Shown here piece by piece: positions 6,635 through 9,828 of a stretch of DNA of 9,828 bases. Where the stretch lies: assembly GCA_023264075.1 (NCBI GenBank), contig JALQTG010000122.1:1-9828 (forward strand), written 5' to 3'. The notes under the pieces are model-generated. The model was not told the origin of the DNA and did no database searches. It saw only the letters and a program-made list of their open reading frames with translations. The position numbers and the translations under genes are program-made. Within the stretch, counting starts at the first letter, position 1. Every line of letters starts with the position of its first letter. Source of the DNA: Crocinitomicaceae bacterium. Lineage in GTDB: Bacteria > Bacteroidota > Bacteroidia > Flavobacteriales_D > Crocinitomicaceae.

Positions 6635-7462
6635 ATGCGAACAACACTACTTCTGACCTTGGCTATCGCACTATCGAAGTCTATTTCTGCACAAGGATGG
6701 CTTCCTCAAGGAGCTCGTTCTGCCGCACTCAGTCATGCCTCTGTAGGACTCATTGATCTTTTCTCTTTCCATCATAATCCAGGGGCGCTTGGCTTTGTTA
6801 TGAATGGAGGTGCGGCTGTAGCGTATGAAAATCGCTATTTATTGCGAGAATTGCAAAATCAAAGCTTTGTAGTCGCTCAACCGCTTAAAACAGGTGTTAT
6901 TTCTGTGGGAGGTCAGTTTTACGGGCATGAACAATTCCGAACTGCGCGACTGGGAGGCGGATATAGTATGTTATTAGCCGATAACTTTTCCGCCGGTGTT
7001 CAATTGAATTACATGGGGCTCAGATTGGATCCATTTTATGGAGTAAGACATTCATTAACAGCTGAATTCGGAATGCTTCTTAAAGTAAATAAGAAGTTAG
7101 ATGTCGGTTTTTCTATATTGAATTTAGGAAGGTCACGTCTCACAGAATTTCAGGATGAACGCTTTACTACGGTCATGAGACTTGGCGCTGCCTATCGGAT
7201 TTCTGAGCACTTGAACATAGTTTCGGAACTTCGTAAAGTCCTTACACATCAAGTTAGCTTAAGCGGAGGAATGGAGTATATGCCGACGGATCGATTGTTT
7301 ATTCGTCTTGGTGCACAAGGTGCTCCTGTGGAATTCAGCGGTGGCCTTGGTCTTCGCTGGGAGCGTTTTATGCTTGATATCGGCACCAATTATCATCAAG
7401 TACTCGGTTGGACTCCAAGTCTTAATCTATTAGTTCATTTTCAAAAGCCAAGTAATGAATAA
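6635..7462 (+). CDS. Predicted outer-membrane beta-barrel protein, PorV/PorQ-like
   Basis: This 275-aa exported protein has no firmly recognised function. Residues 1-19 are a signal peptide (MRTTLLLTLAIALSKSISA, cleavage before Q20). Residues 26-54 (GARSAALSHASVGL... then HHNPGALGF) resemble the N-terminal signature of the PorV/PorQ/FadL-like barrel families of Bacteroidota, where a Gly-Ala-rich segment precedes an N-P-[AG] motif. The rest alternates polar and hydrophobic residues with Gly/aromatic turns (for example FSAGVQLNYMGLRL and FMLDIGTNYHQVLGW), as expected of transmembrane beta strands, and ends near SLNLLVHF. Known PorV and PorQ act in the type IX secretion system, but this protein is shorter than typical PorV and no other T9SS gene is nearby, so I do not assign it there. 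Its stop overlaps the start of the next gene by 8 bases, which implies translational coupling and a joint role. Confidence 0.75.
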   Translation: MRTTLLLTLAIALSKSISAQGWLPQGARSAALSHASVGLIDLFSFHHNPGALGFVMNGGAAVAYENRYLLRELQNQSFVVAQPLKTGVISVGGQFYGHEQFRTARLGGGYSMLLADNFSAGVQLNYMGLRLDPFYGVRHSLTAEFGMLLKVNKKLDVGFSILNLGRSRLTEFQDERFTTVMRLGAAYRISEHLNIVSELRKVLTHQVSLSGGMEYMPTDRLFIRLGAQGAPVEFSGGLGLRWERFMLDIGTNYHQVLGWTPSLNLLVHFQKPSNE

Positions 7463-9536
7463 CTTTTTATTTGGCTGCTGCTTATTGTTCGTTACCATTG
7501 GATCCATCGCTCAAACAAAGAGTGAGGTTATCCAACAGCGCATGGAATTCATTGCGGAAGAATTTGAAACGGAAGAAATCTCCTTGGAAGACGTATTTGA
7601 AAATCTGTCCTACTTCTATGATCATCCACTCAATTTGAATAGTGCCACCCAAGAAGAACTTGAACAATTGTTGCTGCTTTCTGATATCCAAATTAATGAG
7701 TTACTTGTTTATCGAGAGAAAGTAGGGCCGCTAAAAACAATATACGAACTGTTAGAGTTTCAGTTTTGGGGTAGTCAAACGGTGGAGCAAATTCTTCCCT
7801 TCGTAAACATCGCAAAGGCAGAACCGGATAAAAAGAAAGTTTCACTGTCGAAGATGCTCAAAGACATCAGGAGTGAAGCTATGTTTCGTTGGATTCGAGG
7901 AGTAGAGGAAAAGGCCGGTTACGCTCCCGTAACTGATCAAGAGAAGGAAGAAAGTAATTCCTATTATTGGGGCTCGCCTGATCGTCTTTATTCACGCTTC
8001 CGCTTCCGTTATAAGACGAACTTAAGTTTTGGAGTAACGATGGAAAAAGATCCTGGGGAACAACTTTTCCGTGCTACTCAACCCAATGGTTTTGATTTCT
8101 ATTCAGCTCACCTGTTTTATTCTGGAAAGAAATTCGTGCGAAAAGTCGCTGTAGGAGATTATCATTTTCAAATGGGGCAAGGACTAGCATTCTGGTCCGG
8201 GTACGCCTTTGGTAAAACCGCTGATGCGCTTTTAATCCGAAAGAATGGAAGAGGATTATCTCCTTACGCTTCGGTAGATGAATCACGTTTTTTACGAGGT
8301 GCTGCAACTGAGTTAGGATACAAAAATTGGTCGCTTACTGTGTTTGCTTCACAGAAATACGTGGATGGCAATATTACCGAAATCGTTGATAGCCTAGAAG
8401 GCGATGCCGCACGGCTAGCGTCTTCCATTAATCTGACAGGCTTACACCGAACGACCGCTGAGCTCGCTCGAAAAAGAAGCCTTCAAGAAACAATTTTCGG
8501 GAGTTACTTAAAGTATCAAACACGTTCGCTTCAATTTGGATTTGGAGCAGTACAGCAACTTTATGATGCTCCATTAGAGAGAGATCTACGCCCATATAAT
8601 CAGTTTGAATTTAGCGGGAAACAACTCCTCAATCTCTCAGCGGACTATGCCTACGTATACCGAAACCTAAATGTTTTTGGGGAAATCGCACGCAGCAGTG
8701 GAACAGGTGCTTTTGCCATTATTCAAGGGTCTACCTTAGCTATTGATAACCGAGCTTCTGTTAGCGTGTTATATCGCAATTATGCAAAAGACTATCATAC
8801 GTTTTATTCCCGTGGATTTGGAGAGCGAAGTAGAACAATCAATGAGGAAGGTTTTTTTGTTGGTACGAAGTTTAATTTCAACAAGGCATGGAGTATGAAC
8901 GTGTATGCGGACATCTTTAAATTCCCTTGGCTCGTTTTCCGCATTGACAAACCAAGTATTGGTCATGAGTTCTTAGGTCAAATTTCTTACCGACCGAGTA
9001 ATAAAATTGAACTCTATGTTCGGTTTAGAGAGCAATCGAGAATGCAGAATAGCCGTGCCTATGAAGGTAATATTCGTCCCACTGAAGAAGTGATTCAACG
9101 GAACTATCGATTTAATTTCAACTACAAGTTTACACCTGAACTACAATGGAAAACGCGTGTTGAATTGGTTACTGTTGACCGATTGTCGGCTCCCTTCGAA
9201 AATGGGTTTGTCATGGCACAAGATTTAGTGTTTCGACCGAAACGTTTTCCTCTTGATGTTTCGTTGCGTTATGCCTTATTTGATACCGATAGCTTTGATA
9301 CGAGATTGTATTTATTTGAAAGCAATCTCCTGAATGTATTCAGTATTCCGGCATATTTCAACGAGGGAAGTCGCTATTACATCATGTTGAAATATGAGTA
9401 TAAAAAGAACATTGAAATTTGGTTGCGCTATGCGGCATTTATCTATGCCAATGAAGCTGAACTAGGAACAGGTTTAGAGCAAATTACAGGTAGTACGCGA
9501 AGTGAAGTAGGTGTCCAACTTAGAATTCGTCTATAG
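7455..9536 (+). CDS. Exported protein with ComEA-like helix-hairpin-helix segment and large C-terminal beta barrel
   Basis: The 693-aa protein has a signal peptide (residues 1-19, FLFGCCLLFVTIGSIA, cleavage before Q20). An acidic helical stretch follows (about 23-55). Residues 59-119 form a helix-hairpin-helix segment with the ComEA-type start LNLNSATQEELEQL and the second-helix pattern LLVYREKVGPLKTIYELLEF. From about residue 140 to the end the chain shows alternating aromatic/polar strands typical of an outer-membrane barrel (RFRFRYKTNLSFGVTMEKD, YRFNFNYKFTPELQWKTRVE) and closes with SEVGVQLRIRL. The expected layout is a periplasmic HhH module attached to a barrel. ComEA itself binds transforming DNA in the periplasm, but the glycine hairpin usual for DNA contact is missing here (LSDIQ), so DNA binding is only a possibility. 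The gene overlaps the preceding barrel gene by 8 bases. Function is unknown; protein export or envelope assembly are equally open. Confidence 0.75.
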   Translation: MNNFLFGCCLLFVTIGSIAQTKSEVIQQRMEFIAEEFETEEISLEDVFENLSYFYDHPLNLNSATQEELEQLLLLSDIQINELLVYREKVGPLKTIYELLEFQFWGSQTVEQILPFVNIAKAEPDKKKVSLSKMLKDIRSEAMFRWIRGVEEKAGYAPVTDQEKEESNSYYWGSPDRLYSRFRFRYKTNLSFGVTMEKDPGEQLFRATQPNGFDFYSAHLFYSGKKFVRKVAVGDYHFQMGQGLAFWSGYAFGKTADALLIRKNGRGLSPYASVDESRFLRGAATELGYKNWSLTVFASQKYVDGNITEIVDSLEGDAARLASSINLTGLHRTTAELARKRSLQETIFGSYLKYQTRSLQFGFGAVQQLYDAPLERDLRPYNQFEFSGKQLLNLSADYAYVYRNLNVFGEIARSSGTGAFAIIQGSTLAIDNRASVSVLYRNYAKDYHTFYSRGFGERSRTINEEGFFVGTKFNFNKAWSMNVYADIFKFPWLVFRIDKPSIGHEFLGQISYRPSNKIELYVRFREQSRMQNSRAYEGNIRPTEEVIQRNYRFNFNYKFTPELQWKTRVELVTVDRLSAPFENGFVMAQDLVFRPKRFPLDVSLRYALFDTDSFDTRLYLFESNLLNVFSIPAYFNEGSRYYIMLKYEYKKNIEIWLRYAAFIYANEAELGTGLEQITGSTRSEVGVQLRIRL

Positions 9537-9675
9537 ACTTTTTAAATCATTTTAACATTTTTTTAAACATCTTGAAGAGGCGAGTTTATTTTATTTAATA
9601 CATTGAAAATATACGATTTATAATACTTTACTTCACTTTCCACGAAGAATTGTTATTAAGCAGCTTGTTCCGTAG

Positions 9676-9706
9676 TGTGCACATATTGAATATGTAGCTA
9701 TATTTG
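9676..9706 (+). promoter_or_regulatory. tRNA-Pro promoter, Bacteroidota type
   Basis: TATATTTG (9699-9706) is an exact TAnnTTTG -7 box. TGTG (9676-9679) differs by one base from the TTTG -33 element and sits 19 bases upstream. Transcription would start about 9713, a few bases before the mature tRNA 5' end at 9720. The same TATATTTG box is used in front of truA. Confidence 0.65.
9681..9695. repeat. Perfect palindrome in the tRNA-Pro promoter spacer
   Basis: ACATATT-G-AATATGT is a perfect 7+7 inverted repeat around a single G. It lies between the -33 and -7 elements and ends three bases before the -7 box. A second perfect palindrome, TGTGCACA (9676-9683), overlaps its left edge. The placement is that of an operator, but no regulator can be named. 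Confidence 0.5.
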
Positions 9707-9719
9707 CGAAACATCAATT

Positions 9720-9794
9720 CGGGATGTAGCTTAGTCCGGTTAAAGTGCGCGTCTGGGGGGCGCGAGATCGGAGGTTCGAATCCTCTCATCCCGA
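9720..9794 (+). tRNA. tRNA-Pro (anticodon GGG)
   Basis: The sequence folds as a complete cloverleaf. The acceptor stem is CGGGATG (9720-9726) with CATCCCG (9787-9793), and the discriminator base is A9794. The D stem is GCTT/AAGT with AGTCCGGTTA as loop. The anticodon stem is CGCGT (9748-9752) with GCGCG (9760-9764), enclosing the loop CTGGGGG with anticodon GGG at 9755-9757. The variable loop is five bases, and the T arm is GGAGG-TTCGAAT-CCTCT. The anticodon reads the proline codons CCC and CCU. The 3' CCA is not encoded, so it would be added after transcription. The C1-G72 acceptor pair is characteristic of bacterial tRNA-Pro. Confidence 0.97.
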
Positions 9795-9828
9795 CAAATA
9801 AAACGTATGTTAAAGTTCAATATTTTCT

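Larger units (their letters stand above)
9537..9719. other. AT-rich intergenic region before tRNA-Pro
   Basis: No coding potential is evident in these 183 bases. The first 40 bases are rich in T runs (9539-9568) but form no GC-rich stem, so I cannot call an intrinsic terminator for the barrel operon. CTTC and GAAG around 9632-9647 make at best a four-pair stem. The last 45 bases hold the tRNA promoter and two palindromes. Confidence 0.6.

Noticed and set aside
6635..7462. Assignment as the T9SS component PorV or PorQ
   Set aside because: Only the N-terminal GARSAA...NPG pattern is shared. The protein is short and there are no other secretion genes in the window.
7482..7691. Minus-strand open frames inside the barrel gene (also 8074-8307, 8769-8966)
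   Set aside because: They are antisense to the HhH and barrel coding sequence and have no recognisable features.
9537..9600. Intrinsic terminator after the barrel operon
   Set aside because: The T runs are present but no GC-rich inverted repeat precedes them. Only weak A/T pairings can be drawn.
1..9828. Mobile elements, CRISPR arrays or phage genes
   Set aside because: No transposase, integrase, terminal inverted repeats, regularly spaced repeats or phage-like proteins were seen on either strand.

Overview
The window looks like chromosome of a member of the Bacteroidota, probably Flavobacteriales. Three things support this. The replicative DNA polymerase has a proofreading exonuclease fused in front of its PHP domain. 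Several intergenic regions carry promoter elements of the Bacteroidota type (-33 TTTG, -7 TAnnTTTG) instead of E. coli-like boxes. The genes mostly lack clear Shine-Dalgarno sequences and have A/T-rich bases before the ATG. Genus cannot be read from the sequence; a Crocinitomicaceae-like lineage is only a guess.

Layout, left to right. Positions 1-388 (minus) hold the first 129 codons of a TrmH/SpoU-family RNA 2'-O-methyltransferase that runs off the left edge. It lies 12 bases downstream of dnaE (401-4768, minus), which encodes a 1455-residue Pol III alpha subunit, so the two probably form an operon. A 270-base divergent region (4769-5038) holds likely promoters and several palindromic elements. 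It separates dnaE from a Crp/Fnr-family regulator on the plus strand (5039-5731). A good intrinsic terminator follows the regulator, and its T-tract overlaps the promoter of truA (5832-6590, tRNA pseudouridine synthase). After 44 bases come two exported, presumably outer-membrane, beta-barrel proteins that overlap by 8 bases: a small PorV/PorQ-like barrel (6635-7462), and a 693-residue protein with a ComEA-like helix-hairpin-helix segment ahead of a large putative barrel (7455-9536). A 183-base AT-rich gap then leads to a tRNA-Pro(GGG) gene (9720-9794) with its own promoter.

Most of the window is housekeeping: replication, rRNA/tRNA modification and a tRNA. Two parts are less ordinary. In the DnaE protein the PHP domain has lost most of its metal ligands while the fused exonuclease keeps all of its catalytic residues, so proofreading appears to have moved from one domain to the other. 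The translationally coupled barrel pair has no assigned function; its architecture (periplasmic HhH module plus outer-membrane barrel) is the best candidate here for an uncharacterised system. No mobile elements, CRISPR arrays or broken genes were seen.
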